Notes under the pieces: generated by a model
What the model saw: only the letters and a program-made list of their open reading frames with translations
What the model was told of the DNA's origin: nothing
The model's database searches: none
In this document: one piece after another, positions 9,131 to 18,187 of the stretch
Layout of the letters: every line of letters begins with the position of its first letter
Position numbering within the stretch: the first letter of the stretch is position 1
Position numbers and translations under genes: made by a program
Source: Streptomyces novaecaesareae
GTDB lineage: Bacteria > Actinomycetota > Actinomycetes > Streptomycetales > Streptomycetaceae
DNA: 64,000 nt
Assembly: GCF_000716875.1 (NCBI RefSeq)
Contig: NZ_JNWQ01000018.1
Location: forward strand, 24,305 to 88,304
Reading direction: 5' to 3'

Positions 9131-9489
9131 CGCACGTCGTCCTGGGGCACGTCGTCCCGGAGCACGTCGTCCAGCTCCCGCAGCAACCGCGCCTTCGCCC
9201 GCGCCCCCACCACCGACCGCACCGGCTCCCCGCCCCGGAACACCATCAGCGTCGGCATCGACAGCACCCCGTACGCGGCCTGCGTCCGCGGATTGCGGTC
9301 CACGTCCACGCTCACCACCCGCAGCCGGTGCGCCTCCTCCCGCGCGATGTCCGCCAGCACCGGCGCCATCATCCGGCACGGCGGGCACCAGTCCGCCGTG
9401 AAGTCCACCAGCACCGGCCCGTCCGCCGCCAGCACCTCCGCGGCGAACGTCTCGTCCGTCACCGCCGGCACACCCGCGATCTCCACCAT
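9127..9489 (-). CDS. Thioredoxin-fold protein with WCPPC active site
   Basis: A 120-residue single-domain thioredoxin. It has the redox motif DFTADWCPPCRMMAPVL and the cis-proline loop LSMPTLMVFRGG. The dipeptide between the cysteines is Pro-Pro, not the Gly-Pro of classical thioredoxin; WCPPC is commoner in TlpA/CcmG-type proteins, although no signal peptide is present, so this copy acts in the cytoplasm. It is the second gene of a pair with a MerR-family regulator, with only three bases between them. Disulfide reduction under control of a thiol-sensing regulator is the natural inference. Confidence 0.9.
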   Translation of the reverse strand: MVEIAGVPAVTDETFAAEVLAADGPVLVDFTADWCPPCRMMAPVLADIAREEAHRLRVVSVDVDRNPRTQAAYGVLSMPTLMVFRGGEPVRSVVGARAKARLLRELDDVLRDDVPQDDVR

Positions 9490-9492
9490 CGC

Positions 9493-9900
9493 CTACTCCC
9501 TCGTCAGTTCACACCGTGGCGGCTGCTCGGAGGCCGCGAGTCCGTCCCGTGCCCGCACCGCCCGCTCGAACTGCCCGGCCACGCGCGCCCGCGCCTCCCG
9601 GAGCCGTGCGATGCAGTCGTCCAGCTCCGCGAGCTTGCGCTCGTACACCTCCAGCGAGGCCTGGCACGAGTCCCCCTCCGGGTGCCCCGCCCGCAGGCAC
9701 TCCACGAACGGCCGGGTCTCCTCCAGCTCGAACCCGACGTCCTGCAGCATCCGGATCTCCCGGAGCAGCCGCAGGTCCGCCTCGTCGTACGCCCGGTACC
9801 CGTTGCCCGCCCGCCGGGCCGGCAGCAGCCCCAGCTGCTCGTAGTACCGCAACGCCCGCGTGGTCGTCCCCGCCCGCTCCGCCAACTCCCCGATCCGCAT
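9493..9900 (-). CDS. MerR family regulator with several cysteines
   Basis: A 135-residue MerR regulator. The N-terminal winged HTH starts MRIGELAERAGTTTRALRYY, with the usual GLLPARRAGNGYRAY wing and a coiled dimerisation helix after residue 80. Cysteines near residues 68, 79, 96 and 128 could bind a metal or form disulfides; Cys68 and Cys79 lie at the start of the dimer helix, the region where effectors bind in MerR, CueR and SoxR. It has no SoxR-type CxxCxxxxC cluster. It is encoded immediately upstream of thioredoxin, the probable target, and likely controls its own operon. The divergent promoter region 9901-10034 is shared with the SDR gene. Confidence 0.9.
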   Translation of the reverse strand: MRIGELAERAGTTTRALRYYEQLGLLPARRAGNGYRAYDEADLRLLREIRMLQDVGFELEETRPFVECLRAGHPEGDSCQASLEVYERKLAELDDCIARLREARARVAGQFERAVRARDGLAASEQPPRCELTRE

Positions 9901-10034
9901 GCCGAACCACTCCTCCCGAACAGCCGGTACCGACCGTAAACCTTGCCCCCGACGTCAACGCCAGCCCCGACCGGCGCCCTTCCGGGCGCCCCACCCCCGA
10001 CCCCCGGTCCCGCCCACCCGGCAAGATGTCCCCC

Positions 10035-10796
10035 ATGGATCTCGGACTGAAAGACAAGGCCTACATCGTCACCGGCGCCACCCGGGGCCTCGGCCTCGCC
10101 GCCGCCCGCGAGCTCGCCGCCGACGGCGCCCGCGTCCTGGTCAGCGGCCGCACCCAGGCGGCGGTGGACGCCGCCGTCGCCGGACTCGACACCCTCGGCA
10201 CCGCCCGGGGCCTGGTCGCCGACAACGCCGCCCCCGACACCCCCGAGCGCCTCATCGCCGAGGCCCGGAACCACTTCGGCCGTCTCGACGGCATCCTGAT
10301 CAGCGTCGGCGGCCCCCAGGCCGGCCCGGTCGAGACGACCCCCGAGGAGGCCTGGCGCGACGCCTTCGAGTCCGTCTTCCTCGGCGCCCTCCGTCTCGCC
10401 CGCACCGCCGCCGCCGCGCTCTCCGACGGCGGTGTGATCGGCTTCGTGCTCTCCAGCTCAGTCCGCCAGCCGATCCCCGGGCTGGGCATCTCCAACGGCC
10501 TGCGTCCCGGCCTGGCGATGGCCGCCAAGGCCCTCGCCGACGAACTCGGCCCCCGCGGCATCCGGGTGGTCGGCCTGCTCCCCGCCCGGATCGACACCGA
10601 CCGGGTCCGCGAGCTCGACTCCCTCGCCGCCGACCCTTCGGCCGCCCGCGCCCAGGCCAGCGCCGGCATCCCGCTGGGCCGCTACGGCACCCCCGAGGAG
10701 TTCGGCAAGGTCGCCGCCTTCCTGCTCTCCCCCGCCGCCTCCTACCTGACCGGCGTCATGATCCCGGTCGACGGCGGCGCCCTCCGCACCCTCTAG
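10035..10796 (+). CDS. SDR-family protein lacking the canonical YxxxK
   Basis: A 253-residue short-chain dehydrogenase/reductase-like protein. The cofactor motif TGATRGLGLAAARELA (TGxxxGxG) and the C-terminal YLTGVMIPVDGG are normal. At the place where YxxxK should occur the sequence reads GISNGLRPGLAMAAK, so by spacing to the following DELG the catalytic Tyr and Lys appear replaced by Ser and Arg. A subgroup of beta-ketoacyl-ACP-reductase-like SDRs with degenerate tetrads is known, so this is probably a family trait and not a mutation. Substrate unknown. The ATG at 10035 is used; an in-frame ATG at 10026 (MSPMDLG) is an alternative, and neither has a strong ribosome site. Confidence 0.85.
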   Translation: MDLGLKDKAYIVTGATRGLGLAAARELAADGARVLVSGRTQAAVDAAVAGLDTLGTARGLVADNAAPDTPERLIAEARNHFGRLDGILISVGGPQAGPVETTPEEAWRDAFESVFLGALRLARTAAAALSDGGVIGFVLSSSVRQPIPGLGISNGLRPGLAMAAKALADELGPRGIRVVGLLPARIDTDRVRELDSLAADPSAARAQASAGIPLGRYGTPEEFGKVAAFLLSPAASYLTGVMIPVDGGALRTL

Positions 10797-10818
10797 GGCC
10801 TGTCCGGCCCCCGCCGCC

Positions 10819-11466
10819 CTACACCACCCTCGATTGCCTCCGGCGCCGCCGGGGCCACCGGTGCCGCGGCTCGGCGGGGGCCGCCTGCAGCACCCGGATC
10901 CGCAGGTCGGCGGGCAGCTCGGGCAGCCGCAGACTGCAGAGCGCATCGGTCCGGGGCCCGTCCTCGAAGTGCTCCACCAGCGCCGCCGGGTCCCCGCCCG
11001 GCGTCAACCGCACGGCCCCGCGCAGGCGGGGGTGCCCGGGCGCCCGCACCAGCCGCACCCCCGCCCGCTCGACCTCCGGCAGCACCGCCGTCCCGGTCTC
11101 CAGCGCCTCCTCCAACGCCCGCGCGCTGACGCGCAGTCGAAGCCCGCTCACCTCCGGCGTCGGCACCGTGATGCTCGACAGCCCGGTCCGCCGCAGCTGC
11201 GCCACCAGCCACCACGCCATGCCCGCCACCAGCACGGTCAGCCCGCCGATCACCGTCGGCCACCACCACGAGGACGACACCCACCGCCCCCGCGACCGCG
11301 CGCTCACCACCGGCTGGTCCGGGGACGTGAGCGGCCACCACCCCGGCGGGTGCAGGCCCACCCGCCGGTACAGGTCGAGCCCGCCCAGCAGGACCAGCAC
11401 CCCGACTCCCAGCAGTACCGCCCCCACCGCCCCCAGCAGCACCCGGTTGACGACCGCCCGCCTCAC
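10819..11466 (-). CDS. amaP: AmaP-type alkaline-shock membrane anchor protein
   Basis: About 215 residues with two membrane helices (roughly residues 8-28 and 60-85) separated by a short hydrophilic loop, followed by a soluble domain of about 120 residues that contains GLRLRVSARALEEALE and LRIRVLQAAP. This layout matches AmaP, which in Staphylococcus anchors Asp23 to the membrane. It is the last gene of a five-gene minus-strand unit. GTG at 11466 overlaps the previous stop as GTGA, which decides the start. The C-terminal tail is strongly basic. Role: envelope stress or membrane organisation, inferred from the family and the Asp23-like genes upstream. Confidence 0.72.
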   Translation of the reverse strand: MRRAVVNRVLLGAVGAVLLGVGVLVLLGGLDLYRRVGLHPPGWWPLTSPDQPVVSARSRGRWVSSSWWWPTVIGGLTVLVAGMAWWLVAQLRRTGLSSITVPTPEVSGLRLRVSARALEEALETGTAVLPEVERAGVRLVRAPGHPRLRGAVRLTPGGDPAALVEHFEDGPRTDALCSLRLPELPADLRIRVLQAAPAEPRHRWPRRRRRQSRVV

Positions 11467-12077
11467 TCCGCCACCTCCGTGCTCTCCCCCGCTCCGCCGG
11501 CGGCCCGGCCGCCCGCCGCCCGTACGTCCAGCCGCGGCGGCCGTGCCAGCCCCACCCTCCCCAGCTCGTCCCGCAACTGCCGCTCCACCGCCGCCGGGTC
11601 CGCCCGCCCGACCAGCGACACCCGGACCTTCCGCCGCCCGACCCGGATCCGCAGGTGGTCGATCCCGTCCAGCCCCGCCGCCCGGTCCGCCAGCAGGTGC
11701 CCGATCCCGGTCCGCTCGATGACCGCGGCCGTCCCGCCGTACGGCCGCAGCACCAGCCACCGCCGAAGCCCGGGCGCGATCGCCAGCCACAGCAGCCATC
11801 CGCCGAGCAGCGTCACCACCCCGGCCCCCACCAGCACCCCCAGGTCGTCGAGGTGCCGTGTCGCCAGCTCGTCCACGATCTGCGCCCGCCACCTGCGCGC
11901 CGGCCGCCCGGCCCGGACCGCGATCACGTCGTACAGCAGCGCCACCGCGAGCACCAGCAGCCCCGTCGCCACCAGGGCCGCGGCCGCCGTCCGCGGCGCC
12001 CGCAGCCGCTCGGCCTTCCCCGCCCCACCTGCCTCGCCGGCCCCGTCGGCCTCGCCCTCGGCCGCCTCCGAGCTCAC
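11463..12077 (-). CDS. DUF6286-like membrane protein of the Asp23 operon
   Basis: A 204-residue protein: an acidic and glycine-rich N-terminus (about 25 residues), two membrane segments (about residues 30-52 and 76-102) and a C-terminal soluble region ending in a Gly/Ala-rich tail. The soluble region IDHLRIRVGRRKVRVSLVGR resembles the AmaP-like soluble fold of its neighbour, so the two are probably distant paralogues. The ATG overlaps the upstream stop (ATGA) and its own stop overlaps the next GTG. No enzymatic motif is visible. I assign the DUF number from memory of this operon type and hold it loosely. Confidence 0.65.
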   Translation of the reverse strand: MSSEAAEGEADGAGEAGGAGKAERLRAPRTAAAALVATGLLVLAVALLYDVIAVRAGRPARRWRAQIVDELATRHLDDLGVLVGAGVVTLLGGWLLWLAIAPGLRRWLVLRPYGGTAAVIERTGIGHLLADRAAGLDGIDHLRIRVGRRKVRVSLVGRADPAAVERQLRDELGRVGLARPPRLDVRAAGGRAAGGAGESTEVAE

Positions 12078-12421
12078 GACGCTCCCCCCGTCACCAGCTT
12101 CTCGACCACGATCACCACGTCCGACACCCGCGTCCCGGTCAGCCCCACCACCCGCGCCGCGATCCGCGCGCGCACCGCCCCGGCCAGCGCCGCGACATCG
12201 GACGGGAACGGCAGCTCGACCGCGACCCGCACCGTCACCGTGCTGCCCGGCACGGCCACCGTGACGTGCGGCGGCGCCCCCTTCGCCCGCCCGGCGGGCC
12301 AGGCCTCGGCCAGCACCTCCCGGGCGGCCCGGGCCGCGATCCGGGCGTAGACGCGGTCGGCGACCCGCAGCCGCCCCCGGCGCCCCGAAGCGGGGACGGC
12401 CGCGGGAACGGGGGTCGCCAT
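12074..12421 (-). CDS. Short Asp23/Gls24-like protein
   Basis: A 115-residue protein without membrane helices. It opens with a Pro/Ala-rich segment followed by RLRVADRVYARIAARAAREVL and has the beta-rich TVRVAVELPFPSDVAALAGAVRARIAARV. This alternation of an acidic beta strand with an RARI helix is like the core of Asp23/Gls24 proteins, and it is close in style to the larger Asp23 homologue two genes upstream. Start and upstream stop share one base (TGATG), its own stop overlaps the next gene (ATGA). Probably a second envelope-stress subunit. Confidence 0.68.
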   Translation of the reverse strand: MATPVPAAVPASGRRGRLRVADRVYARIAARAAREVLAEAWPAGRAKGAPPHVTVAVPGSTVTVRVAVELPFPSDVAALAGAVRARIAARVVGLTGTRVSDVVIVVEKLVTGGAS

Positions 12422-12612
12422 CAGCGGCGCCGGTCGCGGCCGCGGAGCAGGTCCCCGAGCTCGCCCGGCTCGATGTCGCCTTCCAGTAGACGTCCGATCA
12501 CGAAGCCGACCAGTCCGAGTACGCCCACCAGCAGGAACGCCGCGAACCCCCCGAAGTACCCGGCGAAGCCGAGGGCCATGCCCACCACCAGGCCGACGAT
12601 GGCCAGGTTCAT
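12421..12612 (-). CDS. Small two-helix membrane protein of the Asp23 operon
   Basis: A 63-residue protein made almost wholly of two hydrophobic segments (MNLAIVGLVVGMALGFAGYF and FAAFLLVGVLGLVGFVIGRLL) followed by the charged tail DIEPGELGDLLRGRDRRR. Small membrane proteins of this sort (DUF2273-like) accompany Asp23/AmaP genes in Gram-positive bacteria. It may help recruit Asp23 to the membrane. It begins 56 bases after the Asp23 gene and its stop shares a base with the next start. Confidence 0.7.
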   Translation of the reverse strand: MNLAIVGLVVGMALGFAGYFGGFAAFLLVGVLGLVGFVIGRLLEGDIEPGELGDLLRGRDRRR

Positions 12613-12668
12613 CCGCTACTCCCTCGTTCCGCGCTGCCTCGTCCTGTCAGGGCCCGCCCGGGCGGGCC

Positions 12669-13178
12669 CTACTTGAGCTTGGGCCGCTGCCCCGACACCG
12701 ACACCGGCTCCTCTTCCTCCTCGAACTCCGGTTCGTCCGGGAGGTGGACGTCGTTGACCGCGATGTTGACCTCGACGACTTCCAGGCCGGTCATCCGCTC
12801 GACCGCGTTGATGATGTTCTCCCGCACCTGGCGGGCGAGTTCGGGAATGACCACGCCGTACTCGACGACCAGGGCGATGTCGATCGCGGTCTGCTTCTCG
12901 CCGACCTCGGCCTTGATGCCCCGGCCGACACTGGGCCGTCCGCCGGGCACCCGGTCCCGCATCGCGCCGAAGGTCCGGGCGAGCCCGGAGCCCAGCGCGT
13001 GGATCCCGGGGACCTCCCGGGCGGCCATCCCGGCGATCTTCTCCACCACGCCGACGGCCAGCGCCGTACGACCGCGCTCCCCGATCGGCTTCCCGCCGCC
13101 GGCGCTCGGCGGCGGTCCGGGGGTCGGGGTGCCACCGGCGTTCTTGTGCAGGGTCGCGGGCGTCGGAGTGTCAGGCAT
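12669..13178 (-). CDS. Asp23/Gls24 family envelope stress response protein
   Basis: A 169-residue protein and the first gene of the module. After a Pro/Gly-rich N-terminus, residues about 30-140 give the Asp23/Gls24 core: GRTALAVGVVEKIAGMAAREVPGIHAL, then IDIALVVEYGVVIPELARQVRENI and VEVNIAVNDVHLP. The C-terminus is acidic (EFEEEEE). Asp23 proteins are abundant and membrane-associated through AmaP, and respond to alkaline or cell-envelope stress. Here two Asp23-like proteins, one small membrane protein and two anchor-like proteins are encoded together. The start at 13178 (MPDTPTP) is the first ATG giving the family N-terminus. Confidence 0.88.
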   Translation of the reverse strand: MPDTPTPATLHKNAGGTPTPGPPPSAGGGKPIGERGRTALAVGVVEKIAGMAAREVPGIHALGSGLARTFGAMRDRVPGGRPSVGRGIKAEVGEKQTAIDIALVVEYGVVIPELARQVRENIINAVERMTGLEVVEVNIAVNDVHLPDEPEFEEEEEPVSVSGQRPKLK

Positions 13179-13304
13179 GGGCGAATCTCCCGTCGTACGG
13201 CTCCAGCTATATCGCAAACCTCCCCAACTCTGGCATTTCGCCACGTTCCCCGCCCGCCGAGCGGCGCCCCTCCGACTCCCCCGGAGCACCCCGGAAACGC
13301 GGAA

Positions 13305-13338
13305 GGCCCGGCCCCGGGGGTGTCCCCGGGGCCGGGCC
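13305..13338 (-). terminator. Perfect 15-bp hairpin after the enoyl-CoA hydratase
   Basis: GGCCCGGCCCCGGGG (13305-13319) is perfectly complementary to 13324-13338 with a four-base loop; it begins 19 bases after the hydratase stop and separates it from the Asp23 operon. Confidence 0.82.
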
Positions 13339-13357
13339 TCCGATCGGCGACGGAAGG

Positions 13358-14164
13358 TCAGTCGCCGATCCCGGCCAGCTCCCGCAGCCGACGGGCCTGG
13401 GCCGCCCGTTCGGCCGTACGCTGCTCCTCGAAGGAGCGCCCGGCGGCCCCCTGCAGCAGCGCCTTGGTCTCGATCACCGCGCCGCGCGGAGCGGCCATCA
13501 GGGCCCCCGCGAGGTCGCGGGCGGCGGCGTCCAGCTCCGCCCCCGGCACGGCCAGGTTGGCCAGCCCGATCGCGGCGGCCTCCTCGGCGCCGACCCAGCG
13601 GCCGGTGGCGCAGATCTCCAGCGCCCGGGCGTAGCCGACGAGTTCGGTGAGCGGCTTGGTTCCGGCCAGGTCGGGGACGAGGCCCAGCGAGGTCTCCTTC
13701 ATCGCGAACTGGACGTCCTCGGCGACGACCCGCAGGTCGCAGCCGAGCGCCAGCTGGAAGCCCGCGCCGACGGCGTGGCCCTGGACGACGGCGATGGAGA
13801 TCAGGTCCGGGCGGCGCCACCAGGTGAAGGCCTCCTGGTACGAGGCGATGGTGTCGTCCAGTTCCTTGTCGCCGGCGGCGGCGAGCTGGAGGAAGGTGGG
13901 CTCGCCCGGGATGCCCTCGGCGGTGAACATGGCCCGGTCGAGACCGGCCGAGAAGGAGACGCCCTCCGCGCGCAGCAGGACCACCCGGACGCTGCCGGGC
14001 AGCTCGCGGCCGGCGGCGGCGAGGGCGCGCCAGAGCGCGGGCGACTGGGCGTTGCGCCGCTTGGGCTGACAGAGGGTGACGACGGCGAGTTCGCCTTCGA
14101 TCTCCAGGCGGACGCCGTCCCGCTCCCAGCTCGGGGCCTGCGGTTCGGTGGCGGGGGCGGTCAT
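13358..14164 (-). CDS. Enoyl-CoA hydratase/isomerase family protein
   Basis: A 268-residue crotonase-fold protein of normal length. Visible are ELAVVTLCQPKRRNAQS, the oxyanion-hole stretch VSFSAGLDRAMF and the second oxyanion segment AVVQGHAVGAGFQLALGCDLRVV. The catalytic glutamates of classical enoyl-CoA hydratase are in the region MKETSLGLVPDLAGT, where a conserved Glu is present. The precise reaction (beta-oxidation hydratase or isomerase) is not decided. The ATG at 14164 is followed by a short Thr/Pro leader typical of homologues; longer readings have no support. Monocistronic, ended by the hairpin at 13305-13338. The upstream 262 bases (14165-14426) hold no gene I can support. Confidence 0.9.
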   Translation of the reverse strand: MTAPATEPQAPSWERDGVRLEIEGELAVVTLCQPKRRNAQSPALWRALAAAGRELPGSVRVVLLRAEGVSFSAGLDRAMFTAEGIPGEPTFLQLAAAGDKELDDTIASYQEAFTWWRRPDLISIAVVQGHAVGAGFQLALGCDLRVVAEDVQFAMKETSLGLVPDLAGTKPLTELVGYARALEICATGRWVGAEEAAAIGLANLAVPGAELDAAARDLAGALMAAPRGAVIETKALLQGAAGRSFEEQRTAERAAQARRLRELAGIGD

Positions 14165-14426
14165 GCGGGGACCTCCGGTGGCGAGGGACGTGGCTACCGG
14201 AGAGTAACAAACCTGGGCGCGCGAGGGCAGGGGCCCGGCCCGGAAAGATCGGCGGGGCCTTCGGGCACCGCCGGAAAGGGAGAGGAGGGGGCGGACGACA
14301 CCCCGGACATGACGATCGGCGGCCGGTCCACACGACCCGAGGGCGGACGCCCAGCTGACGGTCCAGCTGTCGTCTCCTCGGTCGGCGCCCTGCCGCCGCG
14401 TCATCCAGCCAATGACTGATGAACCG

Positions 14427-14660
14427 TCAGGAACCGGCCCCGGCAGTCGCTTTGTTCTTGCCCCGCGTGGCACCGCCGCGGCCCCGGAGGATCACTCCGG
14501 ACTCGCTCAGCATCCGGTGCACGAAGCCGTACGAACGACCGGTCTCCTCCGCGAGAGCGCGAATGCTCGCCCCGGAGTCGTACTTCTTCTTGAGATCGGC
14601 CGCGAGCTTCTCACGCGCGGCACCGGTCACCCGGCTGCCCTTTTTCAGAGTCTCGGCCAC
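14427..14660 (-). CDS. Small helix-turn-helix protein
   Basis: A 77-residue basic protein. The centre, LAADLKKKYDSGASIRALAEETGRSYGFVHRML, reads as a helix-turn-helix like those of transposase or resolvase DNA-binding heads, and the C-terminus (RGRGGATRGKNKA) is Lys/Arg-rich. Very similar short proteins are conserved across Streptomyces; the cellular role is unknown, and a nucleoid or regulatory role is inference. The start is decided by an AGGAGG (complement at 14666-14671) five bases before the GTG at 14660; a longer reading from 14726 would run through that ribosome site. Confidence 0.8.
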   Translation of the reverse strand: MAETLKKGSRVTGAAREKLAADLKKKYDSGASIRALAEETGRSYGFVHRMLSESGVILRGRGGATRGKNKATAGAGS

Positions 14661-14987
14661 CCGTGCCTCCTCGTAGCGTTGCTCGGTCAGATTCCCATGA
14701 TCACCCATCCACCGCGTCCTGGCCACCCATTCGACAAGGTCGATGTCGGAAATGCGTGGTCCTCCGGTGGTGATCCGAGCGCACCAGGGCGCTCACGCAG
14801 AGTGCACGCCCCCGGGCGGGTGCCGCCGTTCGCCGAGAAAGAGCTGATCAGCAGCGTCGGCCCGACCACGATCGAGTGGCGGGCCGACAGGAAGTCCTTA
14901 AACGGAATCCGGGTCTACTTCATTCCCGGACACGCCGTAAGGACTAGTTTTTCTGGTCCGAAAAGCGGATGCCGCGTCTACTTCCGG
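14661..14987. other. Gene-free region with a weak hairpin
   Basis: These 327 bases carry the leader of the HTH gene. GGACTAG (14941-14947) and CTGGTCC (14953-14959) pair around a T5 loop with one G-T wobble; read on the minus strand this lies about 30 bases after the ABC-F stop and may terminate it. The word GTCTACTTC occurs twice (14912 and 14977 areas). No coding sequence is supported. Confidence 0.4.
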
Positions 14988-16586
<1,599 letters not shown>

Positions 16587-16805
16587 GGCTGGGAACTACT
16601 CCTGGGACGTGGGCGGGCGGCCGGGTGGGGGCCCGGGGCCGGGCTGGCGGGAAGGGGCTTCATCGACGGTCGGCGCGGCACACGGAGCGCCGCCGCCCGC
16701 TATTGCCCGGAGAAGATAGCCATGGCGGCAAGTCTACCGGGCCGTCCGGAACACCCCTTTGGGGGACGACCGCCCCGGGTGCCGACCGGCCCGACGAACC
16801 GCCGG

Positions 16806-17804
16806 TTACTGCTGCTGCGCGGCCGGCTGGTCCCCCGCGGAGTCCGCCGGGGCGTCCGACCCGGCCGGGGCCACCGGGGCCACCGGGGCGTCCACGGTCG
16901 GGGTCGCCGCCGGGTCCGCGCAGCCGCCCTGCGGACGGACCGCGGCGAACGGCGCGTCCAGGCTGCCGCAGGCCGTCTCGGGCGCGGCCGCCTTGGTGTC
17001 GAACACCCGGGGCGGGACGACCGGGCCGTCGGTGATCTCCACCCGGCTGCGGTCCAGCACCTTGACCGTCGCGGCCGGGCCGGTGCTCGTCGCCCAGCCG
17101 TTGCTGTCCAGCCGGTAGCCGGTGATGCCGCCGGAGACGGCCTGCCCGGCGCTGTTGGTGCAGGTGCGCGGGATGAGCACCGCGTAGTCGGTGTGCACGG
17201 CGCGCAGCGGGTCGTAGACGCAGCCGTTGGACGGCCTGTCGTTGTAGCGCAGGTCGCCGTCGGCGTCGCGCAGGCCCATGGTCAGGTTGGGCGTCACCAG
17301 GGCCAGCCAGGGCGAGCCGTCCCGCTGGACGGTGTGCAGCGCGGCCGCGGCCCGCTGCTTGGCGAGCTGCTTGCGCTGGGCGTCGGTCCGCTTGTCGGCG
17401 CCGGGCTCGCCGTCGCCGCGCAGCCAGTCCGCCAGGCCGGGCACCGCGCGGTGCCAGCGCACCTCGTGGTCGCCGGGGCGCACCGAGGTGACCAGGCCGT
17501 CGTCCCAGACCACGATCGCGCTGTCCCCGGCCATCGCCAGGTAGAGCGCCTCGGCGCCCTCGCGGCGGTAGGACCAGGCCTGCTCGCCGGTCTGCTTGTG
17601 GAAGGCCTCCAGGCCCGGGCCCACCCGGAGGTCCAGGTCGGCCGCGCTGAGCGACTCCGAGTTCACCGGCGTCGCCTCCGCGCCCGGTCCCGCCACCCGG
17701 TCGCCGAACGGCACCGGCTTGTTCGCGTGTGCCGCCGCGCCGGCCGCAAGGACCAGCATCACCGCCAGGGCAGGCAGGATCGAGCGGGGGGTCAGTACAC
17801 GCAT
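16806..17804 (-). CDS. Secreted PQQ-propeller-like protein
   Basis: A 332-residue protein beginning MRVLTPRSILPALAVMLVLAAGAAAHA, a signal peptide or N-terminal anchor, and ending in a Pro/Ala-rich disordered tail. Between them, short blade-like units such as LEAFHKQTGEQAWSYRREG and DGLVTSVRPGDHEVRWHRAVPG recall the repeats of PQQ-binding-like beta-propellers (BamB, PQQ dehydrogenases). A pair of Cys (NGCVYD, PRTCTN) may form an extracellular disulfide. No catalytic residues are recognisable. The ATG at 17804 is taken because it places the basic n-region directly before the hydrophobic core. Function unknown; a scaffold or sensor at the envelope is the most one can infer. Confidence 0.72.
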   Translation of the reverse strand: MRVLTPRSILPALAVMLVLAAGAAAHANKPVPFGDRVAGPGAEATPVNSESLSAADLDLRVGPGLEAFHKQTGEQAWSYRREGAEALYLAMAGDSAIVVWDDGLVTSVRPGDHEVRWHRAVPGLADWLRGDGEPGADKRTDAQRKQLAKQRAAAALHTVQRDGSPWLALVTPNLTMGLRDADGDLRYNDRPSNGCVYDPLRAVHTDYAVLIPRTCTNSAGQAVSGGITGYRLDSNGWATSTGPAATVKVLDRSRVEITDGPVVPPRVFDTKAAAPETACGSLDAPFAAVRPQGGCADPAATPTVDAPVAPVAPAGSDAPADSAGDQPAAQQQ

Positions 17805-18187
17805 CGGCTTCCGGGACACGGCCGGAGCGTACCTTTCGGCGGGCACGCGAGTCAGCTCGGTTCACTCCCCCGCCCGAGCCGCCGACCGCGGGCCCTGGCC
17901 CGGCCGACTCGCCCGGACGTCCGCCCGCCCACCTGCGTCGTCGGCGCCCCGGCCGCTCCGCGGGGCGTGCCGGAGCGGCCCGCGCGGGCCCGGCCGGACC
18001 GTTACAGAGCTGATACATGGCGGGGGGCCGGCCGCCGTTGCGGCAGACGGCGTTCGATTATCGCCCACTTTAGGGTGACATTCGGCTTTCCCTTCCCCCG
18101 CCGGGCCTACTGTCGGCGACCGGGGCGCCACGGTCCGTCCACGCCGAGGCCGCGCGCCCCGCCAACGCGACGTCCGGAGGAGAGACC
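17805..18187. promoter_or_regulatory. Divergent leader region of 383 bases
   Basis: No gene is supported here. It separates the minus-strand propeller-like gene from the plus-strand GH26 gene. On the plus strand a TAGGGT at 18071-18076 is a good Streptomyces -10 candidate, but no matching -35 lies 16-19 bases upstream. A strong GGAGGAGAG precedes the GH26 ATG. Confidence 0.3.

Noticed and set aside
18060..18080. TAGGGT as a firm GH26 promoter
   Set aside because: No acceptable -35 at a suitable distance; only listed as a weak hint.
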